From assembly GCF_020217185.1 (NCBI RefSeq), contig NZ_JAIWNX010000123.1, positions 1-16,874 of the forward strand: a DNA stretch of 16,874 nucleotides, given 5' to 3'. Source of the DNA: Asticcacaulis sp. (GTDB lineage Bacteria; Pseudomonadota; Alphaproteobacteria; Caulobacterales; Caulobacteraceae). Position 1 is the stretch's first letter, and every line of letters starts with the position of its first letter. The translations under genes and the position numbers were made by a program. The notes beneath the pieces are model-generated. The model did no database searches. It had not been told where the DNA came from and worked only from the letters and a program-made list of their open reading frames with translations. Below, piece by piece: positions 1 through 7,111 of the stretch.

Positions 1-1116
1 ATGGAAGGCCACGCCGCCCCGTGGAAGGTGTTTGAGCTGACCCTCACCCATGCCGTCGAACTCAGCCGCCACGCCTTATCGAAGCAATTGCACGCCAGCC
101 GCACGCGCCTGCTGCGCCTCATCCGCCGTGACAAGATCATCGACTGGCCGGAAGAGGATCGCCTGAAACGCGGCGACAAGCTGCTCCTTCTGTCGCGCTA
201 TATGCCGGGCGACGTGGCCGACAGTCTGGAGGTCAAGACCGCCGCGCCGCTACCCGCCGAGCACGAGGTGACGGCGCATATGGTCGTGGCGCACGGCTCC
301 CCCATCATTGGAGAACGCTACGACGCCATCACCCACCGCAGCGGCGGCGCGCTGAATGTCACGGCCGGCGGGCCACGCGCCGCCCGCCTGAAACAGCCGC
401 TGGGGGGCATCCTCCTGCAAGGCGGCGATCAGTTATTTATTCGGGGGCAGGCCGCCGATATTGCGCGCTTTGGCACGCAGCAACGCCTGCTGGAAATCGA
501 CCGCGCCGACACCGCCCCCGTCAATATCCGCGCGGCGATCCAGACGGTCGGCATCTTCGTGCTGGCCATCGCGGTGACCGTGCTGTTCGACGTTTCCCCC
601 GCCCTGACCTTTCTGGCGGCGGCAGCGGCGATGGCGGCCCTGCGCCTGATCCCTGCCCCGGAAATCTATAAGTCGATCGACTGGAGCGTCATCGTCCTGC
701 TGGCGGCCATGATCCCGGTGGGGCAGAGCTTCGAAAGTTCGGGCGCGGCGAAAATGGTCGCCGATGCGCTGGCGGGCGGGCTTCAGGGCGCGCCCCTGAT
801 CCTCTGCATCGCGGCGGTGTGCGGCCTCACCCTGTTCCTGACCATCCTGCTCAACAATGTGGCTACGGCCCTGATCATGGGGCCGCTGGCTATTCAGCTG
901 GCGCAGATACTCCACGTGTCGCCCGACGCCCTGCTGCTGGCGGTGCTGGTCGGCACCTCCTCGGACTTCCTGACGCCCATCGGGCATCAGAACAATCTGC
1001 TGGTCATGGCACCGGGCGGCTATCGCTTCACCGACTACGCACGGGCGGGCGCGCTGCTGGCGGTGCTGGTCGTGGCCACCACCGCCTTTGTGCTGAGTGC
1101 GCTGTTTGGCGGGTAG
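1..1116 (+). CDS. SLC13-family (DASS-type) permease with RCK_C domains, C-terminal part
   Basis: Inner-membrane anion/Na+ symporter-like protein; the substrate (sulfate, dicarboxylate or other anion) cannot be read from the sequence. Residues about 5-70 and 85-165 look like two RCK_C (TrkA-C) regulatory domains. From about residue 178 onward there are several hydrophobic helices. Two family signatures are visible: NNVATALIMGPLA in one helix, and GTSSDFLTPIGHQNN followed by the GGYRF loop, which is the conserved C-terminal SLC13 ion-binding region. The frame is open from base 1. Family members with RCK_C domains are usually near 600 residues, so the 371 residues here are most likely the C-terminal portion of a gene entering from the left, and the ATG at base 1 is probably internal. 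The TAG stop lies 2 bp from the convergent methionine synthase stop, with no terminator between them. Confidence 0.85.
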   Translation: MEGHAAPWKVFELTLTHAVELSRHALSKQLHASRTRLLRLIRRDKIIDWPEEDRLKRGDKLLLLSRYMPGDVADSLEVKTAAPLPAEHEVTAHMVVAHGSPIIGERYDAITHRSGGALNVTAGGPRAARLKQPLGGILLQGGDQLFIRGQAADIARFGTQQRLLEIDRADTAPVNIRAAIQTVGIFVLAIAVTVLFDVSPALTFLAAAAAMAALRLIPAPEIYKSIDWSVIVLLAAMIPVGQSFESSGAAKMVADALAGGLQGAPLILCIAAVCGLTLFLTILLNNVATALIMGPLAIQLAQILHVSPDALLLAVLVGTSSDFLTPIGHQNNLLVMAPGGYRFTDYARAGALLAVLVVATTAFVLSALFGG

Positions 1117-1118
1117 AG

Positions 1119-2147
1119 TCAGGCCGTAAGCTCCCTGCGCACGATCGCCGCCCCGGCCCCCAGCGCCCGCAGCTTGCCCGTGGCGACCTCGCGCGACAGA
1201 GGGGCCATGCCGCAATTGGTGCAGGGATAGAGCTTGTCGGCATCGACGAATTGCAAGGCTTTGCGCAGCGTCTCGGCCACCTCTTCCGGCGTCTCAATAA
1301 CAGAGCTGGCCACGTCAATGGCTCCGACCATCACCTTCTTGCCGCGGATCAGCTCGATCAGGTCCATCGGCACGCGCGAATTGTGACATTCCAGCGAGAT
1401 AATATCGAGGCTGGAGGTTTGCAGTTTGGGGAAGGCCTCTTCGTATTGCCGCCACTGCGACCCCAGCGTCTTTTTCCACTCGGTATTGGCTTTGATGCCG
1501 TAGCCGTAGCAGATGTGCACCGCCGTCTCGCACCGTAAGCCCTCGGCGGCCTTTTCGAGCGCCGCCACACCCCAGTCATTGACCTCATCGAAGAAGACGT
1601 TGAAGGCCGGTTCATCGAACTGGATGATATCGACGCCGGCAGCCTCCAGCTCTCGGGCCTCCTGATTGAGTATCTCGGCGAAGGCCCAGGCCAGTTTTTC
1701 GCGGCTCTTATAGTGGGCATCGAACAGGGTATCGACCATGGTCATCGGCCCCGGCAGCGCCCACTTGATCGGCTGTGTCGTCTGCTGGCGCAGGAACTTG
1801 GCGTCTTCGACAAAGACGGAGCGGGGACGCGACACACGTCCCACCACCGTCGGCACGCTGGCCTCATAGCGGTCGCGGATGCGGACCGTTTCGCGCTGGG
1901 CGAAATCGACGCCATCAAGGTGTTCGATAAAGGTGGTGACGAAGTGCTGGCGCGTCTGTTCGCCGTCGCTGACGATCTCGATACCGGCCTGACGCTGATC
2001 ATCGAGCGCCAGACGCAGGGCGTCGCGCTTGCCCTGAGTCAGTTCCTCGCCATGCAGTTTCCACGGCGACCACAGGGTCTCCGGCTGGGCCAGCCACGAC
2101 GGTTTCGGCAGGCTGCCGGCGGTGGAGGGGGGAAGGAGTAAAGTCAT
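1119..2147 (-). CDS. mesD: Core (folate-domain-less) methionine synthase, MesD type
   Basis: Transfers a methyl group to homocysteine to make methionine in the cytoplasm. At 342 residues it matches only the C-terminal catalytic barrel of cobalamin-independent MetE (about 750 aa). The zinc ligands are readable: H211 and C213 in HICYGYG, E253 in SLECHNS and C312 in TNCGM. The QFDEPAF segment (D178) corresponds to the homocysteine-binding Asp of MetE, and SDGEQTRQ is at about residue 60. From established work on core methionine synthases, the MesD family occurs in aerobes, needs neither methyl-folate nor cobalamin, and requires a DUF1852 protein and oxygen. That partner is encoded immediately upstream, with a 12-nt gap holding a good ribosome binding site (GAGGTAA) before the ATG. 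Co-transcription with mesX under the cobalamin riboswitch is therefore likely. MesD rather than another core MetE-like protein is inferred from the DUF1852 neighbour. Confidence 0.88.
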   Translation of the reverse strand: MTLLLPPSTAGSLPKPSWLAQPETLWSPWKLHGEELTQGKRDALRLALDDQRQAGIEIVSDGEQTRQHFVTTFIEHLDGVDFAQRETVRIRDRYEASVPTVVGRVSRPRSVFVEDAKFLRQQTTQPIKWALPGPMTMVDTLFDAHYKSREKLAWAFAEILNQEARELEAAGVDIIQFDEPAFNVFFDEVNDWGVAALEKAAEGLRCETAVHICYGYGIKANTEWKKTLGSQWRQYEEAFPKLQTSSLDIISLECHNSRVPMDLIELIRGKKVMVGAIDVASSVIETPEEVAETLRKALQFVDADKLYPCTNCGMAPLSREVATGKLRALGAGAAIVRRELTA

Positions 2148-2159
2148 GAGAATTACCTC

Positions 2160-3164
2160 TCAGGCGTAATGTGCGGACCACTGCTCAAGCAGGGTGCGAT
2201 AGGGTTTGATGAAGTGCGCCTCGGCAAAGCGCCCCTGTTCGACGGCCAGACGGCTGCGTTCTTCGCGGTCATAGACCACCTGAGTCAGCGAATAGTCGGG
2301 GTGTTGCAGGCTGGGCTGATAGACCGCGCCCGCGGCCGAATTGGCGTTGTAGATTTCCGGGCGGTAGATCTTCTGAAAGCTTTCCATGGTGCTGATCGTG
2401 CTGATCAGCTCCAGCGGCGTGTAGTCGCAGAGCAGGTCCCCGAAGACGTAGAAGGCCAGCGGGGCGACGCTGCCCGGCGGCATAAAGAAGCGCACCTTTA
2501 ATCCCATTTTCCGGAAATATATATCCGTCAGGGACTCGTCGCTTTGCTGATACTCCACGCCCAGTATCGGGTGATGCGTGTCTGTCCGCCGATAGGTCTT
2601 GCTGTTGGCGACACTCAGGCAGATGACGGGTGGCTTGTGAAACTGCGTCCTGTAGGTTGGCGACTGGACGAAGCTGAGAAACAGGTGACCGTGCAGGTCG
2701 CCGAAATTGGGCGGCAGGCTGAAGTCAGAGCGGTCCCGGTTGTGCGCGGGCAGCACGACGCTGAAATCGTAATCGCGCACAAAGGACGACAGGTTATTGC
2801 CGGTAATGCCTTCGATGCGTGACTCCGTGTGACGGTCAAGTATGGTCGTTTTCAGAATTTCGAGCAGCGGGAAACGGTCATCGCTTGCCCGATCCGGAAG
2901 GCCGATCTCGACCGAAATGATGTCGAGTTCGACGGCGTAACGGTCAGCATTCGGGTTGTCCCAATGGGCCAGCGCATTGAAACGATTATCGATCATGCGC
3001 AAGGCGTTACGCAGGTTTTGCTGGCGGTTGTCGCCTCTGGCCAGATTGGCGAAATTGGTGGTCAGGCGCGTGGTTTGCGACGGCGTGTAGTGCTCATCGA
3101 AGCGAAGGCGCCGCAGGGTAAAATCGAAGTCTGCACGCGGCGCGACAGGCAAAGGGTGTGACAC
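2160..3164 (-). CDS. mesX: DUF1852 protein, putative partner (MesX) of core methionine synthase MesD
   Basis: I recognise this 334-residue protein as DUF1852, including its N-terminal FDFTLRRLRFDEHYTPS region, the ITGNNLSSFVRDYDFSVVLPAH stretch near residues 119-140 and HPILGVEYQQ near residue 200. It has no signal peptide or membrane segment. Published genetics show that MesD-type methionine synthases need a DUF1852 protein and oxygen; the chemistry, possibly oxidative supply of a methyl group, is not established, so the role is known by association only. The start is GTG at 3164, preceded by GGGGAA about 5 nt upstream; no better start is visible. The ribosome binding site can pair with an upstream CUCCCC segment. 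The 5' leader of about 280 nt contains the cobalamin riboswitch. It is the first gene of a two-gene operon with mesD. Confidence 0.88.
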   Translation of the reverse strand: MSHPLPVAPRADFDFTLRRLRFDEHYTPSQTTRLTTNFANLARGDNRQQNLRNALRMIDNRFNALAHWDNPNADRYAVELDIISVEIGLPDRASDDRFPLLEILKTTILDRHTESRIEGITGNNLSSFVRDYDFSVVLPAHNRDRSDFSLPPNFGDLHGHLFLSFVQSPTYRTQFHKPPVICLSVANSKTYRRTDTHHPILGVEYQQSDESLTDIYFRKMGLKVRFFMPPGSVAPLAFYVFGDLLCDYTPLELISTISTMESFQKIYRPEIYNANSAAGAVYQPSLQHPDYSLTQVVYDREERSRLAVEQGRFAEAHFIKPYRTLLEQWSAHYA

Positions 3165-3169
3165 GGTAT

Positions 3170-3188
3170 TCCCCGTTTCTGTGGGGGA
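3170..3188 (-). promoter_or_regulatory. Possible RBS-sequestering hairpin of the mesX leader
   Basis: On the minus strand UCCCC (3188-3184) can pair with GGGGA (3174-3170) across a 9-nt loop. This buries the only plausible ribosome binding site of mesX, just upstream of its GTG. It could be the expression platform that turns cobalamin binding into translational repression. The stem is short (5 bp, GC-rich), so this is a suggestion. Confidence 0.4.
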
Positions 3189-3269
3189 GCGCTTTGGGCA
3201 CAGGTCCGCGATCCCGCGTCAGGCCGCAGGGCGAAGGGACTCATGCCCGTGGCCCTCCGCCCGGGATGA

Positions 3270-3445
3270 CAGATGCGGTCAGTGGCAGGTCTCCTGGCTT
3301 GCGGGTCACGGTTTCGATCCACCTTCTCAGGGCACACCCCAATGGTCTTCCGGATCGACACTCACCGCCTACAGTTGCGGGGGCAGCGCCGGGTTTGGAC
3401 CGGCTTCCCTCTTAGCCACGCTTTTTAAAAGGCGCGGACCGCTGA
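3270..3445 (-). ncRNA. Cobalamin (B12) riboswitch
   Basis: Reading the minus strand 5' to 3', the main conserved blocks of the cobalamin aptamer appear in order. These are the GGGAAGCCGG segment (around 3410-3400), the CCCCCGCAAC core (3383-3374), the GAAGACC...GAGAAGG variable region, and the B12 box AAGCCAGGAGACCTGCC (3300-3284). A terminal P1 helix can form between GCGGTC (3442-3437) and GACCGC (3280-3275). The element lies about 110 nt upstream of mesX on the same strand. Such riboswitches normally repress when adenosyl- or methylcobalamin is abundant, which fits control of a B12-independent methionine synthase. No U-tract terminator is seen downstream, so translational control is more likely than attenuation. 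Confidence 0.94.
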
Positions 3446-3452
3446 CAGCCGG

Positions 3453-3481
3453 ACCTTAGGCGGACGAGGCGCGAGAGTCAA
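3453..3481 (-). promoter_or_regulatory. Candidate promoter of the mesX-mesD operon
   Basis: A -35-like TTGACT (3481-3476) and a -10-like TAAGGT (3458-3453) are separated by 17 nt on the minus strand. The predicted transcript start, around 3446, falls just before the P1 helix of the cobalamin riboswitch, as expected for a leader that begins with the aptamer. The -10 is weak apart from its first two and last bases. Confidence 0.5.
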
Positions 3482-3512
3482 TAATGATATAAACATATCT
3501 TTATATGATTAT
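3481..3512. promoter_or_regulatory. 32-bp near-perfect palindrome, candidate repressor operator (ArsR/SahR-like)
   Basis: Two 13-nt arms, ATAATGATATAAA and TTTATATGATTAT, match at 12 of 13 positions around a CATATC centre that is itself symmetric at its inner four bases. The palindrome abuts the -35 of the mesX promoter in a markedly AT-rich patch of otherwise GC-rich DNA. Its ATATAAA-N6-TTTATAT core resembles ArsR-family operators, and the ArsR-type regulator SahR is known to control methionine genes in Proteobacteria. Assignment to SahR is inference; no regulator gene is present in the window. Confidence 0.6.
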
Positions 3513-3526
3513 GTTATCTGCAGATG

Positions 3527-3562
3527 AAAAGGCGAAAGCCCTCGCCTTCGCCCTCGCCTTTT
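3527..3562 (-). terminator. Hairpin terminator after the response-regulator/paralogue operon
   Basis: AAAAGGCGA (3527-3535) pairs with TCGCCTTTT (3554-3562), giving a 9-bp stem whose minus-strand copy ends in a T run. It lies 22 nt past the stop of the last gene. The A/T tails on both sides mean it could act in both directions. The loop is repetitive (ggcgag-like), so alternative pairings exist. Confidence 0.65.
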
Positions 3563-3584
3563 GTGAACCGTCGAAAACTCTCGT

Positions 3585-4805
3585 TCACCCCGCCGGGATA
3601 CTGGCGCGCAAAAAGCCAGAGGTCGTGACGCTGAAACTGGGGCGATCCTCGAACAGGTAGTTGAGCCCGCTTTCGAAATCCATCAGCACATCGGCATATT
3701 CGACCGGCTTCATCGGCTTGCCCGACTGGATGGCGCGGTTCATCCGGAAGCTCCAGAAGGCGGCGATGTGGTCCAGCGTGCCGATGATCTCCCCCAGTTC
3801 GGTGAACAGGCCGGAGCCATTGAGCAGGAAGCGTTTGAACGGCCCCGGCTTGTTGTGGCTGACCAGATCGGCATAGGCCGTGTCATAGATTTTCAGCACG
3901 TCGTAGGCCTGATTGAGCGCACGCGCCATGCCGCGCGCCAGACGCAGGCGGGCGCTGAGGATATAGTCCTTTACGCGGTCATCGCTGACGCCAAAGGGCT
4001 GATAGGTGCCGATACCGGCAAGGACTTCGCGCAGACGATCCTGAAGCTCAAGGTAACGCCACTTGTAATAGAGGAAGCCGCGCCAGGCGAAGATACCTTC
4101 GGCGAATTCCAAATCGGACATGCGGAACGTCTCTTTCAGCGGCCACAGTTCGCGGTCAAGCTGATCGGAGAGGATCTTGTTGCCGAGCTTCATCGAGGCC
4201 CCGGCATAGTGATCGCCCAGCGCCGTATTGACCAGTCGCTCGATCTCGCTGGAGGTGAACTGCATCATGCGCGACAGGTCGGCGGGCGACAGGCGCAGAT
4301 AGATGCCCGCCGGGCGATGGCCGTGGCGCGCCAGGGTTTCACGCACCAGAAACGGGTCGAGCGACGGCAACTGATCCAGTCGGCGCAGAATTTTTATATC
4401 CGGGTTCTTGTCGAAATCGCTGATCGACAGATAGTCCCGCGCCAGTTGCTCGAAACCGATCTGGTTGATGAAGATGCTCGACGCCCCCAGACGCAGGTCG
4501 AAATGATCGTAGGGCAGGATGATCTTGGTCACGGTGCGACGGGTGCCGTGATAGAAGTGCCGCTCGTTCAGGCGCAGGGTATGTTTGAGGATGATGCAGC
4601 GGTTGAGCAGCGAGGACTGAAAGAAGGGATTGTCCCCATAGTCCTCATCCTTGTGGTGCAGGCGGTAGACGCGCGACAGGTTGAGGACCCGCGTTGAGGC
4701 GGCCGTCTGCCCCAGATTGGCCAGATTGCGGTATTCGCGGATGACGCGGTTCGGCTGATCCGGCGCGCGGGTCATCTTGTAATGTCGGCGGGCCGTTGAA
4801 ACCAT
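3585..4805 (-). CDS. Conserved protein of unknown function, paralogue 1 (downstream copy)
   Basis: I do not recognise this family. The protein has about 406 residues, is soluble-looking and probably mostly helical, with no signal peptide, membrane helix or recognisable enzyme motif. It aligns without large gaps to the next gene upstream over about 365 residues. Shared blocks include RNLANLG near the N-terminus, TRRT-TKI followed by DLRLG, LPSLDPFLVRE, an EGIF-WRGFLY-KWR block, NPGPF or KPGPF, and EYADVLMDF near the end. This copy has a C-terminal extension of about 22 residues. The frame also allows GTG one codon earlier; ATG at 4805 gives an N-terminus matching the paralogue in length. No clear ribosome binding site is visible. 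It is the last gene of a unit led by a response regulator, followed by a hairpin at 3527-3562. Confidence 0.85.
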   Translation of the reverse strand: MVSTARRHYKMTRAPDQPNRVIREYRNLANLGQTAASTRVLNLSRVYRLHHKDEDYGDNPFFQSSLLNRCIILKHTLRLNERHFYHGTRRTVTKIILPYDHFDLRLGASSIFINQIGFEQLARDYLSISDFDKNPDIKILRRLDQLPSLDPFLVRETLARHGHRPAGIYLRLSPADLSRMMQFTSSEIERLVNTALGDHYAGASMKLGNKILSDQLDRELWPLKETFRMSDLEFAEGIFAWRGFLYYKWRYLELQDRLREVLAGIGTYQPFGVSDDRVKDYILSARLRLARGMARALNQAYDVLKIYDTAYADLVSHNKPGPFKRFLLNGSGLFTELGEIIGTLDHIAAFWSFRMNRAIQSGKPMKPVEYADVLMDFESGLNYLFEDRPSFSVTTSGFLRASIPAG

Positions 4806-4884
4806 CACGAACCAGACTGAAACGGGAAAAAGGTCAGTTTCGGACCGTATGGGACAGGTTCCAACAGGGCGTGAACGAAGACGG

Positions 4885-6066
4885 TTAATCCTCGTCGTCA
4901 GGCCCCAAAATCATCAGACTGTCGTCAAAATCCATCAGCACGTCGGCGTATTCCAGCGCGGTCAGCCGCTGGGCGGCGAAACTCGACATCATGCGGTAGG
5001 TCCAGAAGGACGAGATGTGCCCCAATATGCCGATGGTTTCGCCCAGTTCGAAAAACAGCTTCGGCCCCTGAAGCAGGAACTGACGGAAGGGACCGGGGTT
5101 TTGCCCCTGGGTCAGCGCGTGATAGGCGCGATCATAGATGCTGAGGGTGCGCGCCACCTCATTGACCGCCTTGGCGATACGTCGGCCCAGCCGCGGACGC
5201 ACCTCACGCAGATAATCACGCACCTGATCGTCAACCGCGCCGACGGGCTGGTAAGAGCCCAGCCCCTGAATGACGCGGCGCATCTCGTTTTGCAGTTCTT
5301 CGTGACGCCATTTGAAATAGAGGAAGCCGCGCCACGAGAAGATACCTTCGGAGAATTCTTCTTCGGACATGCGCAGGGTCTGGCGCAGGGGCGACAATTC
5401 CTGATCCAGTTCGTTCGACAGGATCTTGCCGGCCAGCTTTATGCTGGCACCCCCGACCATCATATTGCCGAACGCCGTGCGCACCAGTTGCTCGATCTCG
5501 GCATTGGCGAAACCGATCATGCGCTGAATATCATGGGCCGAGATATTGAGATAACAGGCGCCGGGTTTGAAGCCATTGCGCGACAGGTGTTCGCGCACCA
5601 GAAACGGATCAAGCGACGGCAGGTCGTCCAGCAGGCGCAGAACCTGCACATCCATATGCGAATTGACATCGCCAATGCCGAACTGCGTGCGGCAAAAGGC
5701 TTCGAAGCCCACCTGATTGACCATGACCGAACGCCCGCCCAGACGCAGGTCCTCGGCGTCGAAGGGCATGACGATCTTGGTCGCCGTGCGCCGCGTGCGG
5801 CTGAACAGGTCGCGCTCATTGGCGCGCAGGGTGTGCTTGATCAGTATGGCGCGGTTAAGCTGCCGGTCGCGGAAGAAGGGCTTGGCGGCATAGTCTTTTT
5901 CGCCGGACATGACAAGCGCAATCGCTGCCAGATTGAGGACGCGGCTGGTCGAGGCCGTATCGCCCAGATTGGCCAGATTGCGCACATCGCGTGAGGCGGG
6001 CTTACCCTTGTCCGAACGCGCCTGAAACGCGCCTTTGGTCTGCTGGTAGGTTGCCACCGCACTCAT
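4885..6066 (-). CDS. Conserved protein of unknown function, paralogue 2 (upstream copy)
   Basis: This 393-residue protein is the tandem paralogue of the gene that follows it, with the same order of conserved blocks: RNLANLGDTA, RRTATKIVMPFDAEDLRLG, DLPSLDPFLVRE, EGIFSWRGFLYFKWR, NPGPFRQFLL, FFELGETIG and LEYADVLMDFDD. No family or catalytic motif is recognised. The ATG overlaps the TGA of the response-regulator gene (ATGA arrangement), so the two are very likely translationally coupled, and a function in the same signalling pathway is a reasonable inference. Recurrent charged and aromatic conserved residues (WRGF, KWR, the DVLMDF acidic tail) suggest a protein-interaction or ligand-binding helical domain rather than a transporter. 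A 79-nt gap separates it from paralogue 1. Confidence 0.88.
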   Translation of the reverse strand: MSAVATYQQTKGAFQARSDKGKPASRDVRNLANLGDTASTSRVLNLAAIALVMSGEKDYAAKPFFRDRQLNRAILIKHTLRANERDLFSRTRRTATKIVMPFDAEDLRLGGRSVMVNQVGFEAFCRTQFGIGDVNSHMDVQVLRLLDDLPSLDPFLVREHLSRNGFKPGACYLNISAHDIQRMIGFANAEIEQLVRTAFGNMMVGGASIKLAGKILSNELDQELSPLRQTLRMSEEEFSEGIFSWRGFLYFKWRHEELQNEMRRVIQGLGSYQPVGAVDDQVRDYLREVRPRLGRRIAKAVNEVARTLSIYDRAYHALTQGQNPGPFRQFLLQGPKLFFELGETIGILGHISSFWTYRMMSSFAAQRLTALEYADVLMDFDDSLMILGPDDED

Positions 6067-6968
6067 GCCGACAGTCTCTTCCTCTTGCGATTCTTCACCA
6101 GCGCTTCAAGCTGACGAAGGATGGTCTGGGCTTCGGCCGTATCCTCATGGCGCAGGGCGTTCAGCCGGCGAATGGAATCCAGATGCACGTCCAGCACATC
6201 CGGTTCAGCCGCATTCCCGAAATATGACACATATTCCTTTAAAGAACGTGTAGCTTCGGCCAGCAGCCTCTGGCGATATCTTACCGCCTGCGTCTCGGCC
6301 TCGCTGGTACGCTCGATCAGGTAATCCAGCGTCTCCTTGTGCAGCCCGCCGCGCGCCGACATCAGGGCGTGCAGGGCCTCAAGCTCGACCGACAGGGTCT
6401 GCTGGAACAGGGCGCGTGAATGGCGGTCGGCGGCGGCCTCAATATCATCGACGCGGCGCATAAGACCGCGATAGTCCTCATCCTTGCGCCGGCGTCGGCA
6501 GGGGCCGACATAGCCCGCCGAGACGATAAACGGGCGCTGACGGCACAGGGCGGAGGCCACCCCACGCATCAGGCTGCGCGTCGAAAACGGCTTGATGACA
6601 AATTCATCGACCCCGGCATTGCGCGCTTCGGTCACATCGCGCGAGCGCTGACGCCCGGTCAGCATCAGCACGGGGATACGCGGATTGGGAAAGCGCGCGT
6701 CTTCATTCACCGCCGCCTGCCGCAGCAACAGCGTCAGATCAATGCCCGACAAACCCGGCAGGTTCCAGTCCAGGATCATCAGATCGGGATTATAGGCCCC
6801 CAGAAGCTCGATCGCCTCTTCGGCGTCACGGGCCTGAATCAGTTGCTGAAAACCAGAGGCGCGCAGCACCTCGACGATCATCCGCCTCAGTCCGTCATTA
6901 TCTTCGACAATCAGGACCGTCGTGGCCGGCAGATTGACATGGCGCAACAGCGCAGAGGTTTCAGACAT
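6063..6968 (-). CDS. Response regulator: REC domain plus helical C-terminal region
   Basis: Cytoplasmic two-component receiver of 301 residues. The REC domain spans about residues 16-140 and has all key residues: acidic pair E22/D23 in VEDN, phospho-acceptor D67 in MILDWNLPG, T103 in MLTG and K125 in VIKPF. It is followed by RPFIVSAGYVGPCRRRR, a variant of the RPF-x-Y-x-GPDRRR linker found after REC in many alphaproteobacterial regulators. A charged, coiled-coil-like helical region (about residues 170-300) follows, with no DNA-binding or GGDEF motif. Output is therefore likely through protein contacts. No cognate kinase is adjacent. It heads an operon with the two tandem paralogues, overlapping the first by 4 bp. 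The upstream region contains CtrA-like boxes, suggesting cell-cycle control. Confidence 0.9.
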   Translation of the reverse strand: MSETSALLRHVNLPATTVLIVEDNDGLRRMIVEVLRASGFQQLIQARDAEEAIELLGAYNPDLMILDWNLPGLSGIDLTLLLRQAAVNEDARFPNPRIPVLMLTGRQRSRDVTEARNAGVDEFVIKPFSTRSLMRGVASALCRQRPFIVSAGYVGPCRRRRKDEDYRGLMRRVDDIEAAADRHSRALFQQTLSVELEALHALMSARGGLHKETLDYLIERTSEAETQAVRYRQRLLAEATRSLKEYVSYFGNAAEPDVLDVHLDSIRRLNALRHEDTAEAQTILRQLEALVKNRKRKRLSA

Positions 6969-7015
6969 CAGAGAGGCACCGCAATTCTTCGCGGACGCAC
7001 CCTAGCCTCAAATTC

Positions 7016-7063
7016 TTAATTCCAGCTTTAACCATTTGAAAATACATGGTTAATCGAAATTAA
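7016..7063. promoter_or_regulatory. Cluster of CtrA-like boxes in a divergent promoter region
   Basis: TTAACCAT (7028-7035) and its exact inverse ATGGTTAA (7046-7053) are separated by 10 bp. Each is flanked outside by another TTAA, at 7016-7019 (8-bp gap) and 7060-7063 (6-bp gap). TTAACCAT is the well-known CtrA half-site of Caulobacterales; the canonical TTAA-N7-TTAA spacing is not present. The cluster lies between the response-regulator operon (minus) and the Tat-exported protein gene (plus), so it could serve either or both. Confidence 0.5.
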
Positions 7064-7111
7064 GCGTAAATGGAAACCGCCTGTAAACCCTGTTGTGCTA
7101 GCCTCAACCTC

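Noticed and set aside
433..1215. Long open frame antisense to the SLC13 gene (260 aa)
   Set aside because: Composition is His/Gln/Arg-rich with no domain, typical of the complementary frame of a high-GC gene; the plus-strand frame has clear family motifs.
3229..3262. Ten-bp hairpin below the riboswitch read as an intrinsic terminator
   Set aside because: The stem is good, but no T run follows it on the minus strand, so Rho-independent attenuation is not supported.
3062..3361. Minus-strand open frame running through the riboswitch leader (99 aa)
   Set aside because: It overlaps the conserved aptamer and then mesX in another frame, and has no family resemblance; the RNA structure explains the sequence.
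3768..4697. Long plus-strand frame opposite paralogue 1 (309 aa)
   Set aside because: Antisense shadow; the minus frame is conserved with its paralogue.
4849..5994. Long plus-strand frame opposite paralogue 2 (381 aa)
   Set aside because: It looks similar to the other plus-strand frame only because the two genes beneath are paralogues; the conserved and coupled frame is on the minus strand.
7002..7107. Direct repeat CTAGCCTCAA at 7002-7011 and 7098-7107
   Set aside because: Ten identical bases in a divergent promoter region could reflect shared promoter features or chance; no further symmetry or spacing logic was seen.
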